Assembly: GCA_031213475.1 (NCBI GenBank)
Contig: JARUPZ010000002.1
Span: forward strand, 6,147,049-6,211,048
Source: Nereocystis luetkeana
Taxonomy: Eukaryota > Sar > Phaeophyceae > Laminariales > Laminariaceae
DNA length: 64,000 bases
Direction of reading: 5' to 3'
Part shown: one piece after another, positions 10,390 to 22,900 of the stretch
Position numbering within the stretch: position 1 is the stretch's first letter
Layout of the letters: the number at the start of each line of letters is the position of its first letter
Notes under the pieces: model-generated
The model's database searches: none
What the model was told of the DNA's origin: nothing
Seen by the model: the letters and a program-made list of their open reading frames with translations, nothing else
Program-made: the position numbers and the translations under genes

Positions 10390-13300
10390 ATGAAGGTTGT
10401 GTTCGCTCAGGTGGTGGCCCTCGCTGTGGGTGCCTCAGCTTTCAACGGTGAGATTCATACGTTGGGTACTCCGTGTGGAGTCCGGAAAATATTGTCTTCT
10501 ACTTGAGTTTGGTTGAAGGTGTTGATTTCTAGATCGCGAAAGGTCCTGCACAGCAGTAGCTTCGTCGAGGCAGCCCCTAGGAGCCGCGCACATTGTCTAT
10601 CGAAGGAAGAGGTGGTGTTGTTATAACGTGCTCAAGGTGTCGGGTTCCCTCTAGCCGGGGGGGGGGCGCTAAATTGGATGTCCTCTGAGTCAGGCATGCG
10701 GCCGTCGAATCGATGTTTCCTGGTACGTCATTGTTTTGTTTTTTTTTGACAGCACACCATGGCACGCTACATGCACACCCTCCTCCTGCCCTTGAACTAA
10801 ATGCGGCGCACGCCGTACTTCATTGAGACACCTGTACTCGATCTGCTTTGCCTGCCTGTCCTATATCGGTGTCTTCGCCTCTTGGGATGCTGCTGCCTTC
10901 GTCGATGTTTCCGCATTTATTGATGTCTTCGCCCTTGGATGTCTTCCCCTTTATTTGCCTGTGCTTCTCTCGATGCCTCTTGTCTCTTGCCTGTCTCGAT
11001 TCGTCTTCGCTCACACAACAGTGGCCGTACCGGCAGCACGCCTGACCGTTGCCCGCCCGTCATCCACCGTTGTGGCGGCTGGATACGTCCCGGATGGCCT
11101 GACCGAGAAGCAGTGGGACGACATCAAGAACAAGAAGGCATCTGCGGCTGCCGCGAGCAAAAAGAAAGTGGCCGCGAAGAAGTTCGAGGTGAGCCAAGTT
11201 GATGAGGTTGATTCGGAACCTGGCGGATTTTAGCCACATAAAAGTCACATGAAAACTTGATGAGTACGACGTACATAGCGTACATATGTAACACGTCACG
11301 AGGCATTTCTTCCACGAGAGTTATTAATTGGAGCCTGTTCTGCGACCACGGACCGCGGACTGCATTGTATTGTGTCGAGTTAATATGAGAACAACATCAT
11401 GCCTGGTGTGTAAAAGCGTGTACTTTATAAGTACCTGGTACCTGGTAAAAGGAGTATCATATTGATCTGCGTATTCTCGCTTTTCACATACGTACCTGGC
11501 TGCCTGGGACATAATTTCCTACCAGGTATGTATTATTATTATGCTTGCCATCCGGCAATGTGTACCAGGTAGTGTTGTTCTAATAAACGACTATATCCCA
11601 GCTGACGTTTGTACTTCAGTTTGCTTGGTCTGAAGAGTCGTTGCCCAAAGCAGACCGGGTACACACAGTTCTAAACCATACGCTGCACGAGCAACAAACG
11701 TTGAAATACTTCACGTACGGGGCGTTCGTATGTTTCTTGTGTACCAGGTATCATAGTTTACGACGAACGACAGAACGAAGCGTTCGTAGATCATGTACCA
11801 ACCCTGGTAACAAAGCCAGGTGATTACCTCCTAGGTACCCACCTGGTTTTTCCTATAGCAGTACCAGACACCAATTAATAATGCTGTACACCTGGTAATA
11901 AGAAAGGCAGGCTGACATTTCCCAATATGAAAGAAAGGTTCCAGGCTGGACCCCCGCTGCGCCTTCAGTCGAAGCCTCGACGTCGTTGGGGTCACCCTGA
12001 TGCTTTACCCTTTTGCCCTTCAGCTTTATCACCTCCATTTCTGCCGGGGGAAATTAAGAAAAATAGGTACCATAGTACGAGTAAAAGATGGGAAATTGAT
12101 AGGGCTGGGCCCTGGTCCAGTATGTACTGGCTGAGGGAGCTGCTAGGCTGCCAGTGCTTTGACTATTCACGTACGTTATACAATAACGCCTCGTTAAGCA
12201 GCAGAAACCCATCAGAACTCACGGGGTAAAGAGCAGAGAGGGCACGCAGAAAAGCTAGAAAGGGAGAGGGAGACAGGGCGGGCGGGAACCCGTGAGCACG
12301 ACGGACGAAGCCGCCTCAACCACTGATGGCTTCGGCTGTGTGGTTCCTGAAGGTGCACCTGGAGCCGAGCCCTTAGTGGAGTCGAGCCCCGCCACCGCTG
12401 TTGCTGCTGCTGCTGGTGTGGAGGTTGTATCGGCTTCCAATCGAGAAGGGAGTCGGGACCGGCTGAAGCAGTCACAGTGGGAGGCGAAGCACATAAGACT
12501 TCAGACATCGCGAAGGGGAATCTGAGTAAATATCGTCTTGTGAACAATATAATTTATTAAATGGATATGTACGAGAATATTCACGTCTCTGAGGCCGCGA
12601 TTTCGCGAATTGTAGCGATTCGGTATTGCACACTTCAAACATGTTTTCGAACCCGTGTCCCACCTTATATTGGTATCTAGGCTGCATGCTGCAGTGTGCT
12701 GTGTTTCCGCACTCTGCTGTCCACCATACGCCTCGCTCGCTTTTGCTCTTTTTCAAATGAATCTACCACCAAATAGCATTTGAAATGATCCAAAAACGAC
12801 GGATTTTTTAGCTCTAGTGTAGCCAAAACACGTCAAAACGTGCCTCCGGCAGGGTGCCTCCAGCGGGGCCCTCCGGGGGCGCCTCCGGCGCGTCCCCCCT
12901 CTCCAGCCGCCGCGGCCACCAGTGCACTGTTGGGTCCAGCATACTGGCATATGACGCAGCCAGTACGTACTGTACTGGCTAGAGCTACCAGGGCCCAGCC
13001 CTAGAAATTGAGGCCTTATTCCTGGTTATATTTACGAGTATTTTTTATACCTGATGTCACGCACTATATGCTGTACCTGGCATATCATTTTATAACACCT
13101 GATATGTATCATCGGTACTACTTTCTATTAATATTAATGTAGGAAGGTGTACCAGTATAAAATATTGACGTTGGACAGCTCAATTAATAAACCACACGGC
13201 CACTTCGTAACACGTTATCAGTTTTGAAGGTATCAAACGTTCATGATGCCTACCTACATCGGACACTCTGGGCAAGCGCAAGGTGTCGCAATTTCTCGTG

Positions 13301-15763
13301 TATTCATATCAATAGTACCGACCAGGTCGTTGCGTCAAGGCGCTCCAGTCAGTGTGGTATCGGACTTTTACTTGTTTCCGTTCTGTTGAGACCTAGTATT
13401 ATTCGAACCAGTATATATTTACTCGTAGGCCGAGTTCGTCATGATAGGTCCGTACGCCCACAGCACACGCCTCTCTACGTAGAGAGGAAGACTTTCAAAT
13501 GGTGATACGAACAGTAGTTGAAGTACTGGTACATACAAGGTATATGAGTACGCGTGGTCAAAGCATGACACAAAGTTTGCAATGATGGGTTTCGACGAAA
13601 TCCTCGTCCTTTCACAGCTGATGTTTTTTTAATTGTATAAATGCCTGGTATGCTACAGCAGTAGATGCCCGGTCGCCTCATACTCTACCGCGCCGCCTGT
13701 CTTAAGGACCTTTAGCCAACCCGGTGTTGCAACATCAACGTGCTCTCGAACGTATGATACATAAGTCATAGAACCACTTACTTGAATATCACTCCCTGAG
13801 CGTGCTTGGTTGGTACATCCTTGGCCTCTCAGAGCTCCCGCTTGGGAAACGCCTCCCTTTATTACTTGGCGGACCTTTCCAGCGATTCTTTGTTTGCTCC
13901 ATCTCTTTTGGTTAGCACTTTCGGTCCTTTTTTCTTCTTTCGTTACGTGTGCGTGCGTGTACTCCGAGCACGGCACTGTGGGCGAGCCCGGCGCCGTCGC
14001 GGGTGTCAGCGGGTGCTGGCAGGTAGAGGGGGGGTTGCAAGGAGCGCGGTCGCCGTTTTCGTGCCTAGGCGTCGCGTGTGCCTCGAGATACGAGGGATGC
14101 ATGAATGGGCTATGTCTGGCCTCTATTTGTGATTTTTGATCCGAGTACGTCCGATTATTTATGAGTCGTTCGGGATTGCTAGATGAGATTCAAGTGGTGG
14201 TTATTTTTGCCATCACGCTGAAGTTGAAACAGAGAGCTGCGCAGTCTGAGTACTGAGTACCCATATTGGAGTACCCATATTGTCGCGCTGGCGAACGACG
14301 GTCATGGTGAGCACCGGGCTTGACGCGAGGCGGGCGACGGGGCTCGCTGTGGCAGAGAGTAAGGAAAGCTTTACCCTGAACGAATCGGTGACGAGGTGGT
14401 CGCGAGAGGGGCGGGCGGCGTACGAGGCTGACTGAGAGAGAAGCTCTGCTGTTGTTTTTTTGTTTTTATCGACCGATGCGAGGTGTTCCAATCAGGCAGA
14501 AAACAATTACACGAGAGGGACGGGTTTTTTTTTTTCCTTCCGAAGTTTGCGGTTTCATTTCCTGTTTTTGCGGTGCTGCTATGCCGTACTGTGCTTTTCT
14601 CTTTTTTCGTACATAGAGCAAATCAAAAGAAGAAAATAAGTACCCTACCTGGGGTATGTACGTACGTACGGCAACCGCCAGGGAGACGAAGCGTATGTGG
14701 CGTCCGAGCTGATTTCTCCTGAAGCATGGCGGTTGGAGGGACTCTTGGCATCATCAAGTCGCCAGTTTGCAAATTCGATTAAAAAAACTATTTTCAATCA
14801 TGGACCACTGCCCGATTCGCGTAGTAATTTGATGTGCTTTTATTTCCTGAGCGAGCGTAGCGGGCGGCGTAGGCCGCCCGTGGAGCGAAACGCGTTGTAC
14901 CTCCTATTGATCGAAGCCGACGCTGACGCGGTACAATTAGCATATGGGGCTGAACAAAGTATGCGCCATTTTCGTCGCCTGACTCATTCGCGTATGTACC
15001 ATTAGCGAAAACTGACGTGTCCAACAAGACGGCAGTGCTAGTGAACGTTTGTAGTGAGCGTCATGCATCTTAGTTCTGAGTGTGCGTGGCTTGTTATCCT
15101 ACAATTTGTGTGTAAGTTGCTCCTTGATGCGAATCTGGGTGAAATATTTGGGACCACGTCCGTCACGTTGGCGTTTTGACCTGCATTGAACAACGCCTCA
15201 ACGTGAGTCTGGTTGAAGTTCATTCGGAAGTGTGTTCTCGAGAGCATCACGAGTACTATTGCAATTATGCACCTGACATTTGAATAGCGCAAAACGCAAG
15301 TTCGTTTTAACAATGATTAGTGTACAGGGGAGCATGAGTCAACGAACGAAGAAAATGCTGTCCTGGTCGCGCGATAATATCCTTAAAGGCAAGGCGGGCA
15401 TATTACGCCACTGCTGAATCGTAGCGGAAAGGAGGCGGGTAACCTTGCTTTTGAGGCCGCTAATCTGAGTTACGACGAAAGGCCGGTAAGGATATGAGTC
15501 AAATCGCTAAAGAGGTTGCATAGAGTGATGAGCAACTACCATATACAGCTTTTCATACAATATTTCATCCAGGTAATAGTAAGCCCTGTCAATCAAATTC
15601 CTCAAGTTACTTCCAACATCGACCCGCTTTTCTTGCCGCGCAGGACATCGACACCTTCATGAAGGGAATGGAGTCCGGAAAGCGGGGGCACACTTTCGCC
15701 AAGGTCGACGAAACGTTGACCAAGCTCATGCCCGCTGGTGCCAGGGGCGTCAAGCAAAACTAA
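10390..15763 (+). CDS. small plastid-targeted protein of unknown function (3 exons, 114 aa)
   Basis: Exons are 10390-10447, 11022-11188 and 15644-15763; the introns are GT-AG, of 574 bp (phase 1) and 4,455 bp (phase 0), and the phases fit. The protein opens with M-K-V-V-F-A-Q-V-V-A-L-A-V-G-A-S-A-F, a hydrophobic signal peptide ending in the ASA/F site (residues 15-18) that directs proteins into complex plastids of stramenopiles. Residues 19-40 lack acids and are rich in Ala, Arg, Ser, Thr and Val, like a transit peptide. The mature part (G-Y-V-P-D-G-L-T onward) is Lys/Ala-rich in the middle and ends in a charged segment with F-M-K-G-M and R-G-H-T-F. I recognise no domain. Weak point: exon 3 is 4.5 kb away. 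It was chosen for its good polypyrimidine tract, phase match and clean stop. Reading on from exon 2 would instead give a 15-residue unrelated tail. Confidence 0.7.
11526..11560 (-). repeat. solo LINE 3' terminus
   Basis: TATTATTATTATGCTTGCCA followed by TCCGGCAATGTG matches the 3' terminal 30-35 bp of LINE copies A-C, with nothing else of the element. A more degenerate match lies at 3475-3505. These may be extremely truncated insertions, or a shared simple-repeat-plus-tail motif. Confidence 0.45.
12100..13003. mobile_element. hAT-type non-autonomous DNA transposon with perfect 8-bp TSD
   Basis: The ends are inverted copies of TAGGGCTGGGCCCTGGT (17 bp), starting at 12100 and ending at 13003. 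Both flanks carry GAAATTGA (12092-12099 and 13004-13011), a perfect 8-bp target-site duplication. Subterminal sequences (CCAGTA..GTACTGGCTG) are also partly inverted. An 8-bp duplication plus TAGGG-type ends identifies the hAT superfamily. No transposase is visible; a 111-codon minus-strand ORF (12547-12212) is low-complexity (Gln run) and probably spurious. Confidence 0.88.
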
Positions 15764-18700
15764 ACCATGTCGATCTGAATGGGCGAGTTTAGTATGAGCG
15801 GATTGCGCCCGCGTTGTTTGCGCTATCTACCGGTTAGCTAGCGTCTTTTTGGGGGGGGAGGAGACCAAGTGCCAGTTGTTTTAGAACGTCAGCGAAACGT
15901 GTACAAGATGAAGACCGGCTGTTGTAATATACCAGGTGCACGATGATGCAGGCTGCAATCCTGACACATCGATTTGGCCCGATACCTGAGATATCGCGAA
16001 CGGAATGCCGGGTCGAGTTGAGGAGCGGACTTCCCGACCCCCTTCCATAAGCACGAGCTGGCACAGCCCACAAGAGTTGTGCATAAGCATGTGCATGATG
16101 CATGCGTCATCTTTGTGTGAATGTAGCAGCGAGCCGGATGCCCTCTTGCCGTCCGCGTTGTCGAGATGGTGAAAGACACCCTCGACCTACGTTGCTACGA
16201 TCTGAAGAGAAAACTCCCATGAATCGCATGTGGTAGCTTAGTGGCATCTGTGGTCGCTTGCAGCCCGGTCGGTTGTCTTGAGCGTGTTTTAGAGTTTTGG
16301 GACCCATGTATAGCGATAAACAAATGATACCTGGTAGGTGATGTCTTATCATAGTGTGATCGTCCAGCATTCGATAGTTTTTGCTGTGTTCTGCAACTCC
16401 GTTCATTGGAGTCCCGAAATTATTTTTTAGAGCATCCCCTTGCGGCCCGCGCTGCTTCGTGTGGCTGATGCTGTAATCATAATTTGTATTGGTCATGTGT
16501 TCCGCGCGAGGAAGGGAACCTTTTGGCACACATTTCATGAATTTCACGATCGCCTGCCGAGTATTTCTGGAACCAAACAGCAGATCCCGGTGTCTCAACA
16601 TGCTACAACGTGCGTTTTAGGCCGCGGGTCGGAGCTGGGAAATGTTGTACTCGTGGTGCCGAGGCGTGTTTGATTTTTGGGACGTTCCTCCGATTTCATT
16701 TTCATGATTGAGTCACGAGTTTCTTCCGATGTTTTTGGTGACATTCCCTGTAGATTCAGTAATGGAACAGGAGACACTTGGCTTTTTGATCGTGTAGATT
16801 GCCATGTTGAAGGCGAGGTCGCGCGGCGTCGGAATGAACCACACGAGCATACCAGTTACATACTGTATGTTCTAGTTTTGACCAAGATGCGACACTTATT
16901 TGTTGAATCTTGACACCAGCGGATGGATCCCCCTATCTGCTTGTCTCTACATACATCGGAACTGCGGGTCGCTCGGACGGTTCTCCGGTAAGAAACAGAC
17001 GGGCTGCTTTCGGTTTTCTGGCAAGATAACATCCCCATCTATTATAGTAATGGTTCACACCAAAACAGGTACTCGGCCATTACTGCGCCACATCACGGAC
17101 TTGTTCGGCGCAGCACCCGAATCGCACACCACATTGAGGGCGGTTCTCTGTTTCGCGGCACTAATGTTTAGTGTTTGTCGCTATCGATTTTCGTGTTGTC
17201 AAAACTCCTGAACATCGAATGGACTGCAAGGTTTCGCCCTATGAACGTCATGCGGTTTTTGAACCAAATCCTTGTTCTTGCCGGAACAAGGAACAGGTGT
17301 ATCGTTAACCAGGTATGCCGTATCTGGTACCGTTTCGAGTATTGTATGCCCTACTTTATGATTAACAGGGGATGGGGAAAAAAAACCCGCGGCCTTGAAC
17401 GTCGGGAACACTTAAGAGTTGATGACGTCAAAATGCACGAAGCGAGTGACCGTGACTTGTTTCCAAGGTGCAAATCGCCACAACGCCAGCGCAACATCGG
17501 GTTTACTGGCCTTGGCACCCCGTTTTTATATTGCCTCGAGTTGTCCACGCATTTGCACCCGAAAGATGGATACTGGTACATGGTACCGGTATAAAATAAG
17601 GTACTGCAACACGGAGGTGTGATGTAAGCTTGCACTTGTGCACACGTCGGACAGGTTCGCGACTGAGCGCATGAGTGTGTGTTCTTCACATGAAACCGTT
17701 CTTTCTACCCGTCGACATCCAGCGCAACCAGTGTCCGTGCCGATTCTTCAATCCTAGAAGAGATACAAGTTCTGTGGTCACAAAGCTACGCCACAGATAT
17801 ACCACGTTGCCACGTATGCAGTAAGCACGGCAGTGGGCAATGCAATGCCATGTCATCATACTAGGTACGACAGACACGACATACACATTCTATGAAATCG
17901 AGAAACGAAGGGAAACAATCAAAGAGAAAACAAAAACAAAGAAGACAACTCGAAAGAGAAAATGAAAAGAAGAAACAATCGGTCGTGCCCCCCCCCCGCA
18001 GGCGAGGTGGCCAACACTTGAACAAGAACGAGCTGGAAAAGAAAAAAAAAAAAAGAACACCGCTGCTCGCAAACAGAGTAAGACAAAGAACCGAAGAAAA
18101 AATAACAAATCGAAAATAACTGGCAGGCCAAAGCCCAAGAACCCTCCAGGTGTGGCGGCAGCAGTTTGTGGTACGAGTGGTATAGCCAGGTTCTCCCTAC
18201 TAATCCGCCTGGTACCCTGCTATACAGACCCCCCGCGGCAAACATGTGTGTAAGTCTTCACAGCCCACTCATAATATTCCACCCGTGGCATGCAGTACCT
18301 CGACCGTGCAAATCATGTACTGCACGTATACTTACGACGGATCTATCTGCCCCGAAAGAAGGAAGAGGGGATCATGAAGAGGGAGTCTGATCTTCCAAAC
18401 GTTTGCTCCATTCATAACCTTGGCCTGCACCTGGTACCGGTATGTACCTGGCATCTTTTCGTGTTTACCGAGTCGGGACCTTGCGGAAAGAGGGGTGGTT
18501 TCGTGTATCAAAGTATTTACCCTTCCTCGGCTATATATATTATTTGTCTTGTCACGCGTAACTAAAATCGCGGGGTCTACAGCAGCAAATATTTCCCCCC
18601 TTGTTTATTTTACACTGCATACGGTAGGCACATTCCCATCGCACTCATCGCGTCAAGAGATCATCAGGCAAGGTGCGATTATTTTCACGTTTTGCGGGAT

Positions 18701-19930
18701 TTGCGTCCTTGTGTACACCATGTCCCTAACGGTGCTTCTTCGAAGGTCTGTCGTTTGGAAAAGTGTACGTTTTGTCGACTCCGTTGTTACCTTCGACGTT
18801 CTAAAAGATGCTTATGACGCCTGCCGTTTGCTCTCACTTCCTGTGCTATTAATAGTATTAGGATCTCGAAAAGGGGGCTTTCCGTCCAACACTCACTGCT
18901 TCCCTATTATCATTTCATAAATAAATTATACCAGGTACCAACCTGTGGTAGTGTAAATTCAAAGCAAAAAGGCACGAACAAGAACACTTCCTCGGCATGC
19001 TGTGTATTTTGACGAATGCATGATACCACGAAACTGTATGAAAGTCACGTACCAGGTATATCTTACGTCACGGTCATGTGATTGTTTTCCATGCTCTTGA
19101 TGACACGGCCGACGTGCTGTTCCTCGTGTTTCGTCATATGGTAGACTGATAGATACCTGGTACTATTAATAGTTACGGAACGCAGTTAATCGTACAAAAG
19201 CTGCCTTCCCTCCTACCAAGTTGTATACGTGCGTTTGTCCCCTTTGTTTTCATGGCGCTTGCAGGGGTGTCAGCACTTGTTTTTACGCCCGTCGACCCAT
19301 CCCCAAAGGTGCATACTAAAGACGTGTAGATCCGCCTTCAGATGTCCGGCTTCAAACAGCTCAAAAGGAGCCCCGACGTTATTCGAAAAAAAAAAAAAAC
19401 TGTGCTTTTTCCAGTCGGCAACTCGTAGTGCCTAGGAGAAAAACTAGAGCATGGTACCTGGTACTAGTGGAGGATACATGGAAACATACGAAAACGAAGG
19501 CGTTCTTCGGTGGTTCAGAGACCGTAACTTGACGAGGAACGCCGAACGGTGGGTTTTCACAAATTATATTATACCTGGTATATCATACATGTATTAACAT
19601 TACAAACACTAAGCTGCTACATAGATACTTGGAAACCTCATCGAACTGCATCCGTTCGCCTAATGTGACGTGGCCTCCAACCTGATCCACGTCTATACCA
19701 TACTACTGTAGGCCCGCATTTATTGCTGGCCCCGTGTCGGCTCATGAGCGCATCGAATGGACTACTAATACTACACCGCAACACCAGTCAGTGTCGCTAA
19801 AAATCTGGCGATGAGAGAAAATCACAAAATCATGTTCTACACTGGCCACGATATTGTCCGACGTTGCTACAGAGGTGCAGCTCAGGCCAGCAATGTGTCG
19901 TGTTGCCACGTTCGACCACTAGAGAGCACT
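15764..19930. other. gene-poor spacer between the plastid gene and MSH6
   Basis: No gene is supported in these 4.2 kb. It contains a purine-rich stretch (17900-18110) with an A run, a C run near 17988, and six TACCTGGTA/TACCAGGTA words (16328, 18929, 19050, 19154, 19455, 19572). Two longer ORFs, minus 16601-16107 (164 codons) and plus 18420-18920 (166 codons), show no family features. The second includes the repeat words, which argues against coding. Confidence 0.5.
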
Positions 19931-22900
19931 TTATGCGTGAGCTGCGGTCCATATACTACGAAGTTGCTCCCCGGCGTGTTCAGCTTGATCGTCTTCACCC
20001 GAAAGCAAAGCGAGCAATCCGAGAGCAAGACGCCCTTTCTCGTCGCCCGCTGCGGCCGTGTCCTGGAGGGATAAGGCCCGTTCGAACTCCTCGGATTTGA
20101 GCTGGGCCGCCGAGATTACCTGGCAACATCGCAACATCCGCATGTGACGCACGGGACATGAACCAATGAAAGAAAACCACGGTATGACGACGCCTCCGAG
20201 ACAACGCAGACCTTCCGCGTTTTGGAAGCTTGTTCGGGTGCGGATTTGGAGGACTGATGATGCGGGTCAAGAATCAAGCGACGAGTTTGACGGTGGGTTT
20301 GGAACAATTAATCGCAGACCCCATTCACTTCTCACCGCCTTGGGGAGTTGAGCCAAGCGAGCCACGTTTATCCCAAAACTTTTGGGACAGGGGCCTGGCG
20401 CGAGCTTGTAGAGGAACGTCACCCTCTGATCCCCGTCATTTTCCTCCACTAGGCATGACATGTGACCCAAAGCCACCTGCGAACATGCAGAGAGATAACA
20501 CGGTTTGCAAGTTAACTATGTTCTACTTTGAATAGTAATGTCGACCGAGTTTGCAAGGAACCAACCCACACAAAGCCGCATATGTTGATAGTCGAACTAC
20601 GTACAGTACGCTAATAGGTATATACTTCCGGAGCAAAGTCAAAAGCATCGGTGCACTGTTATGTATAGCATGCGAGCGGAATGTGCCCGAAGAGAAGGGC
20701 AAAAATGTGGTGAATGCTACGTACGCGATCGCGCGCTAGTATTAGGCGTTACCGTCAAGTCTGGCTCACCTCGCTGTGCTGACCCCATTCTTCGACGAGC
20801 GAGTGGTAGTGAGTCGCAAACATTGCCAAGCACTTTGCGCTCTTGACCAGATAGTGGGCAACAGCGTGTGCGATAGCCGTGCCATCGAACGTGGATGTGC
20901 CCCGCCCTGCGAAGTGTAAAGGAAGAGTTAATTTTGTGAAAGAACAGCTGAAGGGTACCTAAACCTGATTGTAGTCCACGCGAATACGGTGCAATTACAT
21001 GAGACAGACTGAACGCTGAGCTCGCAAAAAAAGTAAAACAGGCGTCATGGTCCATCACCAGAAACGATTGGAAAGACACGAGTGGTGTCCATTTCGTCTC
21101 ATTTATCAGGCTAAGAAGTCAATTAAGAAAACAAGGCTGTCCTCACCCAATTCGTCGAGAATAACGAGGCTTCTGCTCGTGGCGTGGTGGAGAATGTTCG
21201 CCGTTTCGCTGAGCTCGACGAAGAACGTTGACTGTCCGGCCAGAATACGGTCTGATGCTCCAACCCTCGTAAAGATCCTGTCGAATGGCGTGAGGTGTGC
21301 CTCATCCGCCGGAACGAAACAGCCCACCTGTTTCATGAAAACATCGCAAAGCGCCTTTAAGTTCGTGGTCGCATCACAACAATTCGAAGACCTGATCGTT
21401 TGTCGCTTGATACAACAAGGGAGCTAAAAATAACCATGAGATGAGACACGTGAACGGATTTCTTTTATCACCTGCGCAAGGATGGCGACGAGACACGTTT
21501 GCCGGAGAAGGGTAGACTTCCCACCCATGTTCGGTCCCGTGAGCAGAAGCATGTTCGGTACGCCGGGCGTATCGTCCGCTAATCCTGTTGGTGCGGTCCC
21601 TAGAGCAGCGTGGTTGGGGATGTATTCGCCGCCTTGGTATGTTTGAGCGAGGCAGGGGTGCCGCGCGTTCTTGAGGCGAATAAACGACGGCGTGGTGGCT
21701 CCCTCGTAGAACTGGGGCCTCGAGAAACCTGGCTGAGCGGAAACATCAGCCAGAGAGAGTAGAGCGTCCAAGTGCGCCAGACAACGCACAGCGCTCGCCC
21801 ACAACTCCCTGTGCTCATCAAACGTTGCGAACAGACGGCGCATCTAGAAAGCGGAACGATGCACACGAGCGCGAGAAGGGAAAAAAAGATGATGAGCAAC
21901 GGAGGGAACTACTCACTAGACGCGACTCGCAACTTCCAGTGCAGCTCTTCCTGCGGCCTTCTTTGGGCACTGTGGGCTCACCTGATCTTTCTGCGCCTCG
22001 TCGAGCTGCTGCTGTGCAACTGTCAGCTCTTGAAGCTTCTCCTTGATGAACGGTGTCCAAAAGCGCATCCAGCCCTTCTTTTTGCTTTTGAGCTCATATT
22101 CTGCCGGCTGGGGGCAAAAACACGGTCCGAGGTTGAACCGCTATGGTCTATCGGGCAGGCCAAAGGCTATAGCCACATCGCGATGTATACATAAGCGGAA
22201 TATACCGGCGAGCCCAAAACGAATCGCGGTACTTCATAGCCACAAAAGCTGCGTGTAAAATGCGCATCATGGAAAATCCCAAATTACTGACAAAATTACC
22301 CCTGAAGCGCCCGAAAAGTTCACTAAAACTATGAATGCCATGTACTGTAAAACACAGCTATAGCTTCATACTGCAGTAGGTACATGTCATATTCTCTTGC
22401 ATGGGTGAGGGATAAAAAGTACCTGTGGCTTCCTCGAGAGGTGTCTTTCCGGCACTTCAATCTGGTATCTGTCCTTCGCGCTGCCCCAGTAGTTTAAGTC
22501 GGAGCAGCCAAGGCGCTTCCGTTGCTCCTGGAGATGCCCCTTTAGCTCGCGCTCGATCTCGCTGATGCGCTCCTGCCGAAACCCAAAATATTGCAGGTCA
22601 AAACCGTGTCGGTGTCAACAGGTCAACACTTCTTTCTGCTGAGCTCAAGTCGCCAAGTTTTTACCAGTATGGCTGTGATGAAGGTTGCACTCGCACTCGC
22701 ACTCGCACTCGTCTGGTTGAAAGGCCCTCAGAAACCAAAGTTGCCTTGGGCAGCGCAAGTGGATAGGTGGTTCCAAGTGGCGATCTTTTTCGGGTCAGGT
22801 CTGGCCCGGTTGTTCCACGCGACATCGGGCAGGCTTGACTACCAACCCGCTTACCTTTGCCGCGTCGAAGACGGGGTCAAACCCCGGTTTGAGCTTCATG

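Larger units (their letters stand above)
11189..15643. other. 4.5-kb intron of the plastid-protein gene
   Basis: This intron holds the hAT-type element at 12100-13003, a solo LINE tail, and five copies of the TACCTGGTA/TACCAGGTA word between 11432 and 11750. A GC-rich hairpin sits near 14860-14880. A 149-codon minus-strand ORF (14102-13653) has no recognisable domain. I see no nested gene. Confidence 0.5.

Noticed and set aside
11189-11233. read-through ending of the plastid gene after exon 2
   Set aside because: It begins with a good GTGAGC donor and gives an unrelated 15-residue tail; exon 3 fits better.
12212-12547. Gln-run ORF within the hAT-type element as a transposase remnant
   Set aside because: Low complexity and no hAT transposase motif.
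13653-14102. 149-codon minus-strand ORF in the plastid-gene intron
   Set aside because: No recognisable domain and no supporting splice sites.
16107-16601. 164-codon minus-strand ORF
   Set aside because: No domain, no splice-linked neighbours, mixed composition; probably chance in gene-poor DNA.
18420-18920. 166-codon plus-strand ORF with hydrophobic stretches
   Set aside because: It includes dispersed TACCTGG-type words, and its hydrophobicity follows from T-rich sequence; no family signature.
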